Assembly: GCF_023518235.1 (NCBI RefSeq)
Contig: NZ_CP090423.1
Location: forward strand, 4,109,001 to 4,173,000
Direction: 5' to 3'
From: Stenotrophomonas maltophilia
Lineage (GTDB): Bacteria > Pseudomonadota > Gammaproteobacteria > Xanthomonadales > Xanthomonadaceae
DNA length: 64,000 nt
Positions within the stretch are counted from its first letter, which is position 1. Each line of letters starts with the position of its first letter. Below are positions 17,379 to 28,932 of this stretch, one piece after another. The notes below the pieces were generated by a model, which saw nothing but the letters and a program-made list of their open reading frames with translations, did no database searches and was not told the DNA's origin. The position numbers and the translations under genes were made by a program.

Positions 17379-18280
17379 CGCAATTGCAGGCCGGTTCGAA
17401 GCACCGGCAACAGCCACTCGATGAACACCTGTACACGTTGTGCGCGGTGCTGCCGATGCGGCAGCAGCAGGGTCACCGGCAGCGGTTGTGCCACGTACTG
17501 CGGCATCACCTCGACCAGTTCGCCGGATTGCAGCTCGGCCTGAACGTCGTAGCGCGGAATCTGCAACAGCCCCAGCCCGGCCGCGCAGCATGCGATCGAC
17601 GCCTCGGCGCTGTTCACCCGCACCCAGCCGGGTATCGGCAACGTACGCAGCTGCGCACCGTCCTGCCATTCCCAGGGTTCCACCCGTGCCGTGGTTGGTG
17701 AGGCGTAGTTCACCGCGCGATGCTGCTGCAGATCGGCAGGATGCTGCGGCTCGCCGTGCTCGCGCAGATATGCGGGCGCAGCGACGTTGACGAAATCCAG
17801 CTCGCCCAGCGTGCGTGCCACCAGGCTGGAATCGCCCAGATGACCGACCCGCAGCACCGCATCGCAGCCGTCTTCGATCAGGTTCACCGCGCGGTCGGTC
17901 ATGCCCAGATCCACTTCCACCTGCGGATAGCGGGCGAAGAAGTCGGGCAGGGCCGGGGCGATGATGCGGCGGCCGATGCGGCTGGGCACGTCGATCTTCA
18001 GCAGGCCCACCGGCTGCGCGTCGTCCTGGCGAAACAGCGATTCGGCGTCTTCGACTTCGGCGATCAGGCGCAGGCAGCGCGCATGGAACACGTCGCCATC
18101 GTGGGTGGTGGAGACGCGGCGGGTCGAGCGCTGCAGCAGGCGCGTGCCGAGCCGCTGCTCCAGCTCCGCCACCGCCGCCGAGACCGTTGAGCGGGGCAGG
18201 CCGAGCTGGTCGGCGGCGCGGGTGAAGCTGGCGCACTCCACGACCCGGGCGAAGATGCGGAAGCGGTCGATCCGGTCCAT
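17375..18280 (-). CDS. LysR-family transcriptional regulator
   Basis: A 301-residue LysR regulator with the N-terminal HTH FRIFARVVECASFTRAADQL followed by GLPRSTVSAAVAELEQRLG, and the CrgA-like effector domain (VGLLKIDVPSRIGRRIIAP, RVGHLGDSSLVARTLGEL, ASPAYLREHG-like text). It is transcribed away from the short-chain dehydrogenase gene, 118 bp apart, so it probably regulates it. The inducer is unknown. Its stop codon falls within the last SMAG palindrome of the preceding cluster. Confidence 0.9.
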   Translation of the reverse strand: MDRIDRFRIFARVVECASFTRAADQLGLPRSTVSAAVAELEQRLGTRLLQRSTRRVSTTHDGDVFHARCLRLIAEVEDAESLFRQDDAQPVGLLKIDVPSRIGRRIIAPALPDFFARYPQVEVDLGMTDRAVNLIEDGCDAVLRVGHLGDSSLVARTLGELDFVNVAAPAYLREHGEPQHPADLQQHRAVNYASPTTARVEPWEWQDGAQLRTLPIPGWVRVNSAEASIACCAAGLGLLQIPRYDVQAELQSGELVEVMPQYVAQPLPVTLLLPHRQHRAQRVQVFIEWLLPVLRTGLQLR

Positions 18281-18398
18281 TGTTCGCTGACTCTGGAAAG
18301 TTAAGTCAATGTGGCGGGCTTTATCCGCTTTTTCTGCACGATATCGTCGTCAGGGCAGGGTTGCCACCCCGGGCAGCCTCCTCCCCGAGACTGAAGCC
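18281..18398. promoter_or_regulatory. divergent LysR/SDR intergenic region
   Basis: 118 bp between two divergent starts, with an AT-rich stretch around 18294-18310 (GGAAAGTTAAGTCAATG). LysR proteins usually bind T-N11-A sites in such gaps. The region is the natural operator location, but I could not single out one convincing dyad. Confidence 0.3.
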
Positions 18399-19172
18399 AT
18401 GACCGACCATTCCCTCCAGGGCAAGACCGTGCTGATCGCCGGTGGCGCCAAGAACCTGGGCGGCCTGCTGGCCCGCGACTTCGCCGCGCACGGCGCCAGA
18501 GCCATTGTCATCCACTACAACAGTGCTGCCACCCAGGCCGACGCCGAAGCCACCGTCGCTGCGGTGCAGGCGGCCGGCAGCAAGGCCGTGGCGCTGCAGG
18601 GCGACCTGACGTCGGCGGCAGCGATGGAGCGCCTGTTCGCCGATGCCGTGGCCACAGTCGGCCGTCCCGACATCGCCATCAACACAGTGGGCAAGGTATT
18701 GAAGAAGCCGCTGCTGGACATCAGCGAAGCGGAGTACGATGAGATGAGCGCGGTCAACGCCAAGGCGGCGTTCTTCTTCCTCAAGGAAGCCGGCCGCCAC
18801 GTCAACGACGGTGGTCGCATCTGTACCCTGGTCACCTCATTGCTGGGTGCCTACACGCCGTTCTATTCCAGCTACGCCGGCACCAAGGCGCCGGTCGAGC
18901 ATTTCACCCGTGCGGCGTCGAAGGAGTTTGGCGAGCGCGGCATCTCGGTGACCGCGATCGGCCCCGGTCCGATGGATACGCCGTTCTTCTACCCGGCCGA
19001 GAGCGCCGACGCGCAGGCGTATCACAAGACTGCTGCGGCGCTGTCTGCATTCACCCGTACCGGCCTGACCGACATCGTCGACATCGTGCCGTGGATCCGC
19101 TTCCTGGTGACCGATGGCTGGTGGATGACCGGGCAGACGATCCTGGTCAATGGTGGGTACACGACCAAGTAA
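18399..19172 (+). CDS. short-chain dehydrogenase/reductase
   Basis: A 257-residue SDR oxidoreductase. The nucleotide-binding glycine motif is present in variant form (VLIAGGAKNLGGLLARDFA), followed by DLTSAAAMERLF, the INTVGKV replacement for the usual NNAG, and the catalytic YAGTK (Tyr-x3-Lys) with a Ser/Thr about a dozen residues upstream (LVTSLLG). The end, TGQTILVNGGYTTK, is the standard SDR C-terminus. ATG at 18399 is chosen because the Rossmann motif begins a few residues later. Substrate is unknown. A LysR regulator sits divergently upstream. Confidence 0.88.
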   Translation: MTDHSLQGKTVLIAGGAKNLGGLLARDFAAHGARAIVIHYNSAATQADAEATVAAVQAAGSKAVALQGDLTSAAAMERLFADAVATVGRPDIAINTVGKVLKKPLLDISEAEYDEMSAVNAKAAFFFLKEAGRHVNDGGRICTLVTSLLGAYTPFYSSYAGTKAPVEHFTRAASKEFGERGISVTAIGPGPMDTPFFYPAESADAQAYHKTAAALSAFTRTGLTDIVDIVPWIRFLVTDGWWMTGQTILVNGGYTTK

Positions 19173-19206
19173 GCAAAGCCACGCAGGGCGTGGCTGCCGG
19201 CTGCCT

Positions 19207-19263
19207 GTAGAGTCGAGCCATGCTCGACTGCCGTTCAATGAGCCGAGCATGGCTCGGCTCTAC
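19207..19263. repeat. inverted pair of SMAG palindromes
   Basis: GTAG-AGTCGAGC-CAT-GCTCGACT (19207-19229) and, in the opposite orientation, AGCCGAGC-ATG-GCTCGGCT followed by CTAC (19241-19263). The two face each other with a short spacer and lie between the convergent SDR gene and leuB. Such dimeric SMAGs could act as bidirectional terminators or RNA-stabilising hairpins. Confidence 0.85.
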
Positions 19264-19280
19264 AGGTGTCGCCGGATGGA

Positions 19281-20342
19281 TCAGGCGAGCTTGGCCAGCA
19301 CCGCATCGGTCGCGGCGGCGGTGCTCACGGCCTGGCCCTTGGCGGCCAGGTCGGCGGTGAACACCCCGTCATCCAGCACCGCATGCACGGCCGCTTCCAC
19401 CGCGGCGGCTTCGGCTTCCAGGCCCAACGAATGGCGCAGCAGCATCGCCGCGCTGAAGATCGTCGCGTACGGATTGGCGATGCCCTTGCCGGCAATGTCC
19501 GGCGCCGAACCATGGATGGGCTCGTAGATGCCCACCGCACCCGGCTCGCCCAGCGAGGCCGACGGCAGCAGGCCCAGCGAGCCGGCCAGCATCGAGGCTT
19601 CATCGGTGAGGATGTCGCCGAACATGTTCTCGGTCACGATGACGTCGTACTCGCGCGGCTTGGCCAGCAGGTGCATGGCCATCGAATCGACCAGCTGGTG
19701 CTCCAGGGCAACGTCCGGGAATTCCTCGCGGCCGATGCGCGCGGCTACGTCACGCCACAGGCGCGATGTTTCCAGCACGTTGGCCTTGTCCACCGACGTG
19801 ACCTTGCCGCGACGCTGCTGCGCCAGGCGGAAGGCACTGCGCAGCACGCGCTCGATCTCGGCCACGGTGTAGCGGCACAGATCACTGGCGCTGTCGGCGT
19901 CGCGGGTCTTGTCGCCGAAGTAGATGCCGCCGGTCAGTTCGCGCACCACCACGAAGTCCACGCCCTGCAGCAGTTCGGCCTTGATCGGTGAGGCGTGCAG
20001 CGCGGCCTCGTGGGTACGCACCGGACGCAGGTTGGCATACAGGCCCAGCGCCTTGCGGATCGCCAGCAGGCCCTGCTCCGGGCGCACCTTGGCATTCGGG
20101 TCGGACCACTTCGGGCCGCCCACCGCGCCCAGCAGCACCGCATTGGCGGCCTGGCAGGCGGACAGGGTCGACGCCGGCAGCGGCTCGCCATGGCGGTCGA
20201 TGGCGATGCCACCGATATCGTGCTCGCTGAAAGTGAAGGTGTGGTTGAAGCGTTCGGCGACGGACTTCAGGACGGCAACTGCCGCAGCGGCCACTTCCGG
20301 GCCGATGCCATCACCGGGCAGGACAACAATCTCAGCGTGCAT
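19281..20342 (-). CDS. leuB: 3-isopropylmalate dehydrogenase
   Basis: A 353-residue enzyme oxidising and decarboxylating 3-isopropylmalate with NAD+ in leucine synthesis. Seen: [10 protein letters not shown] at the start, [18 protein letters not shown], the metal and substrate block [20 protein letters not shown], then [18 protein letters not shown]. All are diagnostic for LeuB over isocitrate dehydrogenase. The ATG at 20342 overlaps the leuD end by 11 bp, so the two are translationally coupled. It is the last gene of the ilv-leu operon. Confidence 0.97.
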   Translation of the reverse strand: MHAEIVVLPGDGIGPEVAAAAVAVLKSVAERFNHTFTFSEHDIGGIAIDRHGEPLPASTLSACQAANAVLLGAVGGPKWSDPNAKVRPEQGLLAIRKALGLYANLRPVRTHEAALHASPIKAELLQGVDFVVVRELTGGIYFGDKTRDADSASDLCRYTVAEIERVLRSAFRLAQQRRGKVTSVDKANVLETSRLWRDVAARIGREEFPDVALEHQLVDSMAMHLLAKPREYDVIVTENMFGDILTDEASMLAGSLGLLPSASLGEPGAVGIYEPIHGSAPDIAGKGIANPYATIFSAAMLLRHSLGLEAEAAAVEAAVHAVLDDGVFTADLAAKGQAVSTAAATDAVLAKLA

Positions 20343-20910
20343 GCTCACTCTCGTAACGTTCGATTTCAGGGACACGGCCCAACAGATAACCCAATTGATC
20401 CACGCCTTCCAGCAGGCAGGTCTGCGAGAAGCCATCCAGCGGGAAGGAATACACGCGGCCATCGGGCGTACGCAGCTCGCGTGCGGCCACATCGATGGTC
20501 AGCTCATCGTCCGGGCGCTGCATCAGCGCCTGCACATCGGCTTCGTCCAGCACGATCGGCAGCAGGCCGTTCTTCAGCGAATTGCCGCGGAAGATGTCGG
20601 CGATCTCGCTGCTGACGATGGCGCGCAGGCCCAGGTCGGTCAGCGCCCACGGTGCATGCTCGCGCGAGGAGCCGCAGCCGAAGTTGCGGCCTGCCAGCAG
20701 GATGCTGCGGCCGGCGTTGTGCGGCTGGTTGAAGGCGAACTCGGCCACCGGCGAACCGTCGGCCTGCCAGCGCCAGTCATTGAACGCATTGCGGCCCAGG
20801 CCGGCGCGCTCGGTGGTGGACAGGAACCGCGCCGGAATGATCTGGTCGGTGTCGATGTTGGTCTGGCGCAGCACCACGCTGGCCGAGGTCAGAGTGCGGA
20901 AACCGGCCAT
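20332..20910 (-). CDS. leuD: 3-isopropylmalate dehydratase small subunit
   Basis: A 192-residue LeuD, the swivelling subunit of isopropylmalate isomerase. The blocks [30 protein letters not shown] and [16 protein letters not shown] are those of the family; the second holds the substrate-binding loop. Start ATG at 20910 shares one base with the leuC stop. It works with LeuC to convert 2- to 3-isopropylmalate. Confidence 0.97.
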   Translation of the reverse strand: MAGFRTLTSASVVLRQTNIDTDQIIPARFLSTTERAGLGRNAFNDWRWQADGSPVAEFAFNQPHNAGRSILLAGRNFGCGSSREHAPWALTDLGLRAIVSSEIADIFRGNSLKNGLLPIVLDEADVQALMQRPDDELTIDVAARELRTPDGRVYSFPLDGFSQTCLLEGVDQLGYLLGRVPEIERYESEHAR

Positions 20911-22328
20911 CACGCCACCTCCTGCGCGAACAGTTCGCGGGTATCGGCAACGTGCCCGTTCACCGCGGCCCACGCGGCGCTCATCGGCGAGGCCAGCAGC
21001 GTGCGCGAACCGGGGCCCTGGCGGCCTTCGAAATTACGGTTGCTGGTGCTGACGGCCAGCTGGCCCGGCGCGACCAGATCACCGTTCATGGCGATGCACA
21101 TCGAGCAGCCAGGCTCGCGCCATTCGGCACCGGCCGCGCGCACGATTTCGTGGATGCCTTCGGCCTCTGCCTCGCGCTTGACGATCTCCGAGCCCGGTAC
21201 CACCAGCATGCGCACCCGCTCAGCGACGCGACGACCGCGCAGCACCTGCGCCACCTCGCGCATGTCACTCAGGCGGCCATTGGTGCACGAGCCGACGAAC
21301 ACTACGTCCACCGGCGTGCCGGCCAGCGCCTTGCCGGCCTGGAAGTGCATGTAGTCCAGGCCCTTCTGCGCGGCGGCATCGTTGGCGGCGGGAATCGGTG
21401 CATCCACTGCGATGGCGGTGCCCGGATGCGTGCCCCAGGTCAGGGTCGGACGGATGTCGGTGGCGTCGATGTGCACTTCGCTGTCGAAGCGCGCACCGTC
21501 ATCGCTGCGCAGCTGCTGCCAGCGTGCGACGGCGGCGTCGAACCCGGCACCCTTGGGGCCGCGCGGGGTGTTGGCCACGAAGTCGAAGGTGACCTGGTCC
21601 GGGGCAACCATGCCGGCACGCGCGCCGGCTTCGATGGACATGTTGCACAGGGTCATGCGCTGTTCCATGTCCATCGCTTCGATGGTGCTGCCACGGAACT
21701 CGATGACGTGGCCGGTGCCGCCGTTGACGCCGATCACGCCGATGATGTGGAGGACCACATCCTTGGCGCCGACGCCGGGCGCCAGCGCGCCATCGACGGT
21801 GATCGCCAGGGTCTTCGCCTTGCGCTGCAGCAGGCACTGCGTGGCCAACACGTGGCCGACTTCACTGGTGCCGATGCCGAAGGCCAGCGAACCGAACGCA
21901 CCGTGGGTGGAGGTGTGGCTGTCGCCGCAGACGATGGTCATGCCCGGCTGGGTGAAGCCCTGTTCCGGCGCGATGACGTGGACGATTCCGCGATTGTCCG
22001 AGGCCATGTCGAACAGCTCGATGCCATGCTCGGCGCAGTTGCGCGCCAGGGTGGCCACCTGGGCTTCGGAGGCGGCGCTGGCATAGGGCAGCTTGCCGTC
22101 GGCACCGGCCGGCAGGGTCGGGGTGGAATGGTCCATCGTTGCCTTGGTGCGGTCCGGGCGGCGCGGCGACAGGCCACGTTCGCGCAGCTCGGTGAACGCC
22201 TGTGGCGAGGTGACCTCGTGGATCAGGTGCAGGTCGATGTACAGCACGGCGGGGGCGCTGTCGGATTCGGGAACCACCACGTGGGCGTCCCACAGTTTGT
22301 CGTACAGGGTGCGGGGTGCGGAAGTCAT
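20910..22328 (-). CDS. leuC: 3-isopropylmalate dehydratase large subunit
   Basis: A 472-residue aconitase-family protein carrying the [4Fe-4S] cluster. Seen: [47 protein letters not shown] and two cluster motifs, [12 protein letters not shown] and GCSMCIAMN (CxxC). The start at 22328 fits the usual [14 protein letters not shown] opening. The stop overlaps the leuD start codon. A 61-bp gap separates it from the upstream methyltransferase gene. Confidence 0.97.
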   Translation of the reverse strand: MTSAPRTLYDKLWDAHVVVPESDSAPAVLYIDLHLIHEVTSPQAFTELRERGLSPRRPDRTKATMDHSTPTLPAGADGKLPYASAASEAQVATLARNCAEHGIELFDMASDNRGIVHVIAPEQGFTQPGMTIVCGDSHTSTHGAFGSLAFGIGTSEVGHVLATQCLLQRKAKTLAITVDGALAPGVGAKDVVLHIIGVIGVNGGTGHVIEFRGSTIEAMDMEQRMTLCNMSIEAGARAGMVAPDQVTFDFVANTPRGPKGAGFDAAVARWQQLRSDDGARFDSEVHIDATDIRPTLTWGTHPGTAIAVDAPIPAANDAAAQKGLDYMHFQAGKALAGTPVDVVFVGSCTNGRLSDMREVAQVLRGRRVAERVRMLVVPGSEIVKREAEAEGIHEIVRAAGAEWREPGCSMCIAMNGDLVAPGQLAVSTSNRNFEGRQGPGSRTLLASPMSAAWAAVNGHVADTRELFAQEVA

Positions 22329-22389
22329 GCGTTTGCCTGGCAGAAGTACGAAGGTGCGGACATCAGGAAAGATAGCGAAAAGTGTTGAG

Positions 22390-23166
22390 TCAGCGGCGAC
22401 GGGCGAGCACGCGCAGCCGCACGTAGTCGGCCAGCGGCTGGCCAGTTGCGTCACGCGGCAGGTCATCCAGCAGTGCCACTGCGGCATCGCGTACGGTAGC
22501 GCGCGCGTGGTCTGGCAGGTCGTCCAGCAGCGGCGCGGCGAACACGCGCAGCCAGCCGGCCACGCCGGTCGGCAGTGAGGTGGGGCGTGGCGTGGTTTCG
22601 ATCAGCTGCACCTGGAAGCCGTGCTGGCGCAGGCGATCGGCGTAGCTGTCGGCGGTCGGGAAGTACCACTGGAACGCACTGGCGCCGTGGCCATGGGCCA
22701 CGCGTGCGGCCTGCACTGCGGCGATGATCGTGGCCACGTTGCCGTGGCCGCCGAACTCGGCAACGAAGCGGCCGCCAGGGCGCAACGCCCGGCGCACGCC
22801 TTCCAGCACGCGGTCGGGGTTGCCCATCCAGTGCAGCGCCGCGTTGCTGAACACCGCATCGAATTCACTGTCGAAGGCCAGTGCGTGGCCATCCATCACC
22901 TGCGCATCGACGCCACGCGCGCGGGCGGCAACCACCAGTTCCGGCGAGGCATCGACGCCGTGGATGCGTGCACCGCTCAGGGCCAGCTCGGTGCTGAGCA
23001 CGCCATCCCCACAGCCCAGGTCGAGGATGCGTTCACCGGCGCGCGGGTCGAGCAGGCGCGCGACCGCGCCGCCGAGCAGCGGCACGAAGCCGGCGTCGAT
23101 CGCATAGTCCTGGGCATTCCACTGCTGGCCGGCCGAGGCCGTGGTGGGGGTGTCGAAGGCGCTCAT
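22390..23166 (-). CDS. Tam/Tmt1-like SAM methyltransferase inside the leu operon
   Basis: A 258-residue class I methyltransferase. SAM motif I is [16 protein letters not shown], followed by [27 protein letters not shown] and [14 protein letters not shown]. The SNAALHWM block, the C-terminal [14 protein letters not shown] and the basic [10 protein letters not shown] end resemble trans-aconitate methyltransferase (Tam), where the equivalents are NASLQW, WVTATGLRPWL and FIVARR. It lies 10 bp after leuA and 61 bp before leuC on the same strand, so it is almost certainly co-expressed with leucine synthesis. Yeast Tmt1 of the same family methylates 3-isopropylmalate as well as trans-aconitate, so an acid of this pathway is a reasonable candidate substrate. 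Family is firm; substrate is inference. Confidence 0.8.
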   Translation of the reverse strand: MSAFDTPTTASAGQQWNAQDYAIDAGFVPLLGGAVARLLDPRAGERILDLGCGDGVLSTELALSGARIHGVDASPELVVAARARGVDAQVMDGHALAFDSEFDAVFSNAALHWMGNPDRVLEGVRRALRPGGRFVAEFGGHGNVATIIAAVQAARVAHGHGASAFQWYFPTADSYADRLRQHGFQVQLIETTPRPTSLPTGVAGWLRVFAAPLLDDLPDHARATVRDAAVALLDDLPRDATGQPLADYVRLRVLARRR

Positions 23167-23176
23167 CTCGGCTTCC

Positions 23177-24759
<1,583 letters not shown>

Positions 24760-24763
<4 letters not shown>

Positions 24764-25851
24764 AGGGAAATCTCCTCGACAGCGGGCGTTGCGGCTTGCA
24801 GGGGGGAAGGGGAAGACGTGGGGGAAGCAGCGGCGCTGGCCTTGCCGGGCGAGCGCGGAGTTTCACTGCGCCGTCGCCGTGGTTTGCGCGGCGGGCGCGG
24901 ACGGATATCGGTGAGCAGGCCGGCCAGTACGCCGGCATCGATGTTGCCGCCGGACACCACCGCGCACTTGCGCCGGCCGGCGACGCGACGGCCGGCCGCC
25001 AGCGCCAGCGCACCGGCGCCCTCGGCGATGATGTGTTCTTCCAGCGCCAGCCGGACCAGGGTTTCGCGCAGTTCGGCCTCGCGCACGATCACTACATCGT
25101 CCAGCAGCGAGCTGCACAGACGGCGGGTCAGAATGCCGGGAATCTTTACCCGCACGCCGTCGGCCAGCGAGGCTGCGGGGGCAATGTCGCGCAGATCACC
25201 GCGGATCGCGCGCGCCATCGAGTCGACGCCTTCCACCTGTGCGCCGATCACGCGCACGCCCTGTGACTTCAGTGCCAGCGCGACGCCGGAGGCCAGTCCG
25301 CCGCCGCCGATCGGCACGATCACCACGTCCGGGGCGTGCGCGGCCAGCTCGATGCCGACCGTGCCCTGGCCGGCAATCACATCGGCATCGTCGAACGCGG
25401 ACAGGAAACGGTAGCCATGGCGCTGTGCCAGTTCCACGGCGAAGGCGTAGGCCTCGTCATAGCTGCTGCCGTGTTGGCGCACGGTGGCGCCCCAGTGGGC
25501 AACGCCGGCGATCTTGGTGGCTGGCGCGCCATGCGGCATCACGGTGATGGCCGGCACATCCAGGCGGTAGGCGGACCATGCCACGCCCTGGGCGTGGTTG
25601 CCGGCCGAGGCGCAGATCACCGGCCGGGTGTCGCCGCGCTCGCGGCCGGCCAGCAACGCGTTCAGCGCGCCGCGCACCTTGTAGGAACCGGTGCGCTGCA
25701 GGTTCTCCAGCTTCAGCCAGGTGCCGAAACGCTCGGCATGATGCAGCGGGGTGGGCGGCAGGAAGCGGCGCAGGCGGGCCTGCGCGGCCAGGACGTCGGC
25801 GACGCTTACGTCGCCGACATCGCTTTCCTGGCTGGTATCAGCGGCCGGCAT
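24760..25851 (-). CDS. ilvA: threonine dehydratase, short form lacking ACT-like domain
   Basis: A 363-residue PLP enzyme deaminating threonine to 2-ketobutyrate for isoleucine synthesis. PLP lysine lies in [10 protein letters not shown] (about residue 58); [11 protein letters not shown] and the phosphate loop [11 protein letters not shown] are present. Biosynthetic IlvA is usually near 500 residues with C-terminal ACT-like regulatory domains. Here the catalytic core ends near residue 318 and is followed by a basic, Pro/Ser-rich tail ([15 protein letters not shown]...). Start ATG 25851 is preferred over an upstream GTG at 25884. It overlaps the 37-codon ORF by 14 bp and leuA by 4 bp, so feedback control may rest on transcription attenuation. 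Confidence 0.9.
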
Positions 25852-25951
25852 GGGCCACCGACGGGGTGCGGGCGACCACCGCACGCGGGCACGGGCGGCG
25901 AAGAAGACGCCTCCGTACCGGCACCGTGGTCATTACGGTACGGGTGTTCAT
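25838..25951 (-). CDS. 37-residue small ORF between ilvM and ilvA
   Basis: Not a recognised family. The ATG (25951) overlaps the ilvM stop as ATGA, and a strong ribosome-binding sequence AAGGAG stands 8 bases upstream. The stop lies 14 bp inside ilvA. The product begins MNTRTVMTTVPVRRRLLRRP and is strongly basic (nine Arg) with no acidic residue. It could be a real small protein, or a translated spacer keeping ribosomes running from ilvM to ilvA, since ilvA has only a weak ribosome-binding site of its own. Its sequence has no run of branched-chain codons, so it is not itself an attenuation leader. Confidence 0.5.
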   Translation of the reverse strand: MNTRTVMTTVPVRRRLLRRPCPRAVVARTPSVAHAGR

Positions 25952-26199
25952 GGCGATACTCCTTCCACGGCGGTGACCTGCACGGACACGCAGTCGTAGA
26001 TCTTCTCGATCTGCCGGCACAGCGTTTCGGCCGGGCGCTGGCCGTCCACCACCAGCTGCAGGTGCCAGCGGCCATCGTCGGCGGCTACCGGCGCGCCGCT
26101 GATCGCGCGCGGCGCGAAGCCGCGTCGCTCGGCCATGCCGATCACGCGCAGCAGCGCGCCTTCGGCCGGGCGCAGCACCAGGTCAAGCCGGTATTGCAT
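25948..26199 (-). CDS. ilvM: acetolactate synthase small regulatory subunit (ACT domain)
   Basis: An 83-residue ACT-domain protein, MQYRLDLVLRPAEGALLRVI through CRQIEKIYDCVSVQVTAVEG, matching IlvM, the regulatory partner of acetolactate synthase II. Start ATG 26199 is preceded by AGGAGA and lies 17 bp inside ilvG. It is expected to bind IlvG and raise activity rather than confer strong valine inhibition, based on the enterobacterial enzyme. Confidence 0.9.
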   Translation of the reverse strand: MQYRLDLVLRPAEGALLRVIGMAERRGFAPRAISGAPVAADDGRWHLQLVVDGQRPAETLCRQIEKIYDCVSVQVTAVEGVSP

Positions 26200-27919
26200 T
26201 GGGGGTCTCCTGGCGGGCATGGGCAGGGTTGCTTTCCAGCATGGTGCTGTTGGCGGTGTTGGGTGGCACCAGCGGCCACACGTTGGCGCGGGCGTCGATG
26301 GCCACATGCAGCAGCGCCGGGCCCGGTTCGGCCAGCAGCGCGGCCAGTCCACCCTCCACGTCATCGCGTGCCTCGATGCGGGTGGCGGCAATGCCGAACA
26401 CCTGCGCCAGTGCCACGAAGTCCGGGTTGTCGGACAGGTCGATCTCGCTGTAGCGCTCGGCGAAGAACAGTTCCTGCCACTGCCGCACCATGCCCAGCGA
26501 ACTGTTGTCCAGCAGCACGATCTTCACCGGCAGGCGGCAACGGGCGATGGTCGCCAGCTCCTGCACGTTCATCATGAAGCTGCCATCGCCGGACACCAGC
26601 ACCACGGTGCGGTCGGGGCAGGCGAACTGCGCGCCCATCGCCGCCGGCAGGCCGAAGCCCATGGTGCCCAGCGCACCGCTGGTCAGATGGTTGCGCGGGT
26701 GGTTGAAGCGGCAATGCTGGGCCACCCACATCTGGTGCTGGCCGACATCGCAGGCGATCACGGCATCGGCCGGGGCCAGCTCGCTCAGGCGCTTGAGCAG
26801 GGCCGGCGCGTAGATGTGCTGGCCCGGTGCGTCGTAGCGGGCGGCGAAGCGATCGCGATGTTGCGCACAGCGCCTGCGCCATGCGTCCTGGTGGGCCTTG
26901 GGGGAGGGGAAGGCCGCACGCAGGGCGCGGATGGCATGGCCGACATTGCCGGGCACGGCGACATCGGCACTGCGCAGCTTGGAGATCTCGTAGGCGTCGG
27001 CGTCGATATGGACCACGCGCGCGAACGGTGCGAACTCGGCCAGCTTGCCGGTGGCGCGGTCATCGAAGCGTGCACCCAGCACCAGCAGCAGATCACTTTC
27101 CTGTACCGCCATGTTGGCCGCGCGGGTGCCGTGCATGCCCAGCATGCCCAGCGACTGCGGGTGCTGCGGGGGCAGTGCACCCAGGCCACGCAGGGTCATC
27201 ACGGTGGGGATGGCGCTGGCCTCGACGAAGTCGCGCAGGTCCTGCACCGCATCACCCAGTGCGATGCCGCCACCGGCGTAGACCACCGGCTTTTCGGCTG
27301 CGGCCAGTGCGGCGATGGCGTCGGCGATGGCGTCGTCGGCCGGCGCCGGCGGCGGTTCGACGCTGCTCGGCACGTGCGCTGGCAGATGGCTGGCATCGGC
27401 CAGCTGCACGTCCTTGGGCAGATCGATCAGCACCGGGCCGGGACGGCCTTCGCGCGCGATGCGGAAGGCGTCGGCGACCACGCGCGGCAGGTCATCGACG
27501 CTGCGCACCAGCCAGCTGTGCTTGACGATCGGCAGGGTCAGGCCGAACACATCCAGCTCCTGGAAGGCATCGGTGCCCAGCAGCGGGGTGCCGACCTGGC
27601 CGGTGATGCAGACCATCGGCACCGAATCCAGCATCGCATCGGCAATGCCGGTCACCAGATTGGAGGCGCCCGGGCCGGAGGTGGCCACGCAGACGCCCAC
27701 CTGGTTGCTGGCGCGGGCGAAGCCGTTGGCGGCCAGCGCCGCGCCCTGCTCATGGCGCACCAGGATGTGCTTCAGCGACGAATCCACCAGCGCGTCGTAG
27801 AACGGCATGATGGTGCCGCCGGGATAGCCGAACAGCGTGCGGACGCCTTCGGCCTCCAGCGCCTGGGTCAGCCAGCGCGCGCCGTTGAGCGGCGCGCTGC
27901 GGTGTGTGGAAGAGTTCAT
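26183..27919 (-). CDS. ilvG: acetolactate synthase catalytic subunit
   Basis: A 578-residue thiamine diphosphate enzyme making acetolactate or acetohydroxybutyrate. Seen: FGYPGGTIMPFYDAL, the catalytic Glu block RHEQGAALAANGFARA, SGPGASNLVTGIADAM, the FAD-type middle domain with LGARFDDRATG, and the ThDP-Mg motif GDGSFMMNVQELATIARCRL-like region with LLDNSSLGMVRQWQELFF. Order beside ilvM identifies it as the IlvG type. It is 38 bp downstream of ilvC. Confidence 0.96.
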   Translation of the reverse strand: MNSSTHRSAPLNGARWLTQALEAEGVRTLFGYPGGTIMPFYDALVDSSLKHILVRHEQGAALAANGFARASNQVGVCVATSGPGASNLVTGIADAMLDSVPMVCITGQVGTPLLGTDAFQELDVFGLTLPIVKHSWLVRSVDDLPRVVADAFRIAREGRPGPVLIDLPKDVQLADASHLPAHVPSSVEPPPAPADDAIADAIAALAAAEKPVVYAGGGIALGDAVQDLRDFVEASAIPTVMTLRGLGALPPQHPQSLGMLGMHGTRAANMAVQESDLLLVLGARFDDRATGKLAEFAPFARVVHIDADAYEISKLRSADVAVPGNVGHAIRALRAAFPSPKAHQDAWRRRCAQHRDRFAARYDAPGQHIYAPALLKRLSELAPADAVIACDVGQHQMWVAQHCRFNHPRNHLTSGALGTMGFGLPAAMGAQFACPDRTVVLVSGDGSFMMNVQELATIARCRLPVKIVLLDNSSLGMVRQWQELFFAERYSEIDLSDNPDFVALAQVFGIAATRIEARDDVEGGLAALLAEPGPALLHVAIDARANVWPLVPPNTANSTMLESNPAHARQETPNAIPA

Positions 27920-27957
27920 GGGGGAACCTTGCAGAGCGGGTGGGGGAGGCCGCGTGG

Positions 27958-28932
27958 TTACGCGGCCTGTCCTTGCAACCAGACCATCTTGGCGCGCAGT
28001 TCCTTGCCTACCTTCTCGATCGGGTGCTCCAGGTCGGCCTGCTTGAACCTGTTGTAGTTCGGCAGGCCCGCTTCGTACTCGGCCACCCAGTTCTTGGTGA
28101 AAGTGCCGTCCTGGATATCCTTCAGGACTTCCTTCATGCGCGCCTTGGTGCCGGCGTCGATCACCCGCGGGCCGCTCACGTAGTCACCGTACTGCGCGGT
28201 TTCGGAGATGAATTCCAGCATGCGCGAGATGCCACCTTCGTAGAACAGGTCCACGATCAGCTTCAGTTCGTGCAGCACTTCGTAGTAGGCAATCTCCGGC
28301 TGGTAACCGGCTTCGACCAGGGTCTCGAAACCGGCCTGCACCAGCGCCGAAGCGCCGCCGCACAGCACCGCCTGCTCGCCGAACAGATCGGTTTCGGTTT
28401 CTTCCTTGAAGGTGGTCTGGATCAGGTTGGCGCGGGCGCCGCCGAGGCCACCGGCATAGGCCAGGGCGTAGTCGGCCGCCTTGCCACTCTTGTCCTGGTA
28501 GACCGCCCAGATGCACGGCACGCCGCGGCCGATTTCATACTCGCGGCGCACCAGCGCGCCCGGACCCTTCGGTGCGACCAGTACCACGTCGAGATCTTCG
28601 CGCGGCTTGATCATGTCAAAGTGCACGTTCAGGCCGTGCGCGAACAGCAGCACCGCGCCCTGCTTCATGTTCGGCGCCAGCACGTCGTCGTACAGCTTCT
28701 TCTGCACCATGTCCGGGGTCAGCACGGCGACCAGGTCGGCATCCTTCACGGCTTCGGCCGGTGCCTTGACGGTGAAGCCATCGGCCTGCGCCTTGACCTC
28801 GGTGGGGCCGCCCGGACGCAGGCCTACCACCACGTCGAAGCCGGATTCGCGCAGGTTCAGCGCGTGGGCGCGGCCCTGGCTGCCGTAGCCGATGACGGCG
28901 ATCTTGGTCTGGGGCAGGTCGTTGGTGCTCAT
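27958..28932 (-). CDS. ilvC: ketol-acid reductoisomerase
   Basis: A 324-residue class I (short) IlvC, which isomerises and reduces acetohydroxy acids with NADPH. Seen: the dinucleotide motif [50 protein letters not shown] and the knotted C-terminal domain with metal-binding [16 protein letters not shown] and [20 protein letters not shown]. The start at 28932 is the Met just before the Rossmann strand; the long in-frame extension upstream is leader DNA. It is the first structural gene of the ilv-leu operon, about 200 bp after the attenuator. Confidence 0.96.
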   Translation of the reverse strand: MSTNDLPQTKIAVIGYGSQGRAHALNLRESGFDVVVGLRPGGPTEVKAQADGFTVKAPAEAVKDADLVAVLTPDMVQKKLYDDVLAPNMKQGAVLLFAHGLNVHFDMIKPREDLDVVLVAPKGPGALVRREYEIGRGVPCIWAVYQDKSGKAADYALAYAGGLGGARANLIQTTFKEETETDLFGEQAVLCGGASALVQAGFETLVEAGYQPEIAYYEVLHELKLIVDLFYEGGISRMLEFISETAQYGDYVSGPRVIDAGTKARMKEVLKDIQDGTFTKNWVAEYEAGLPNYNRFKQADLEHPIEKVGKELRAKMVWLQGQAA

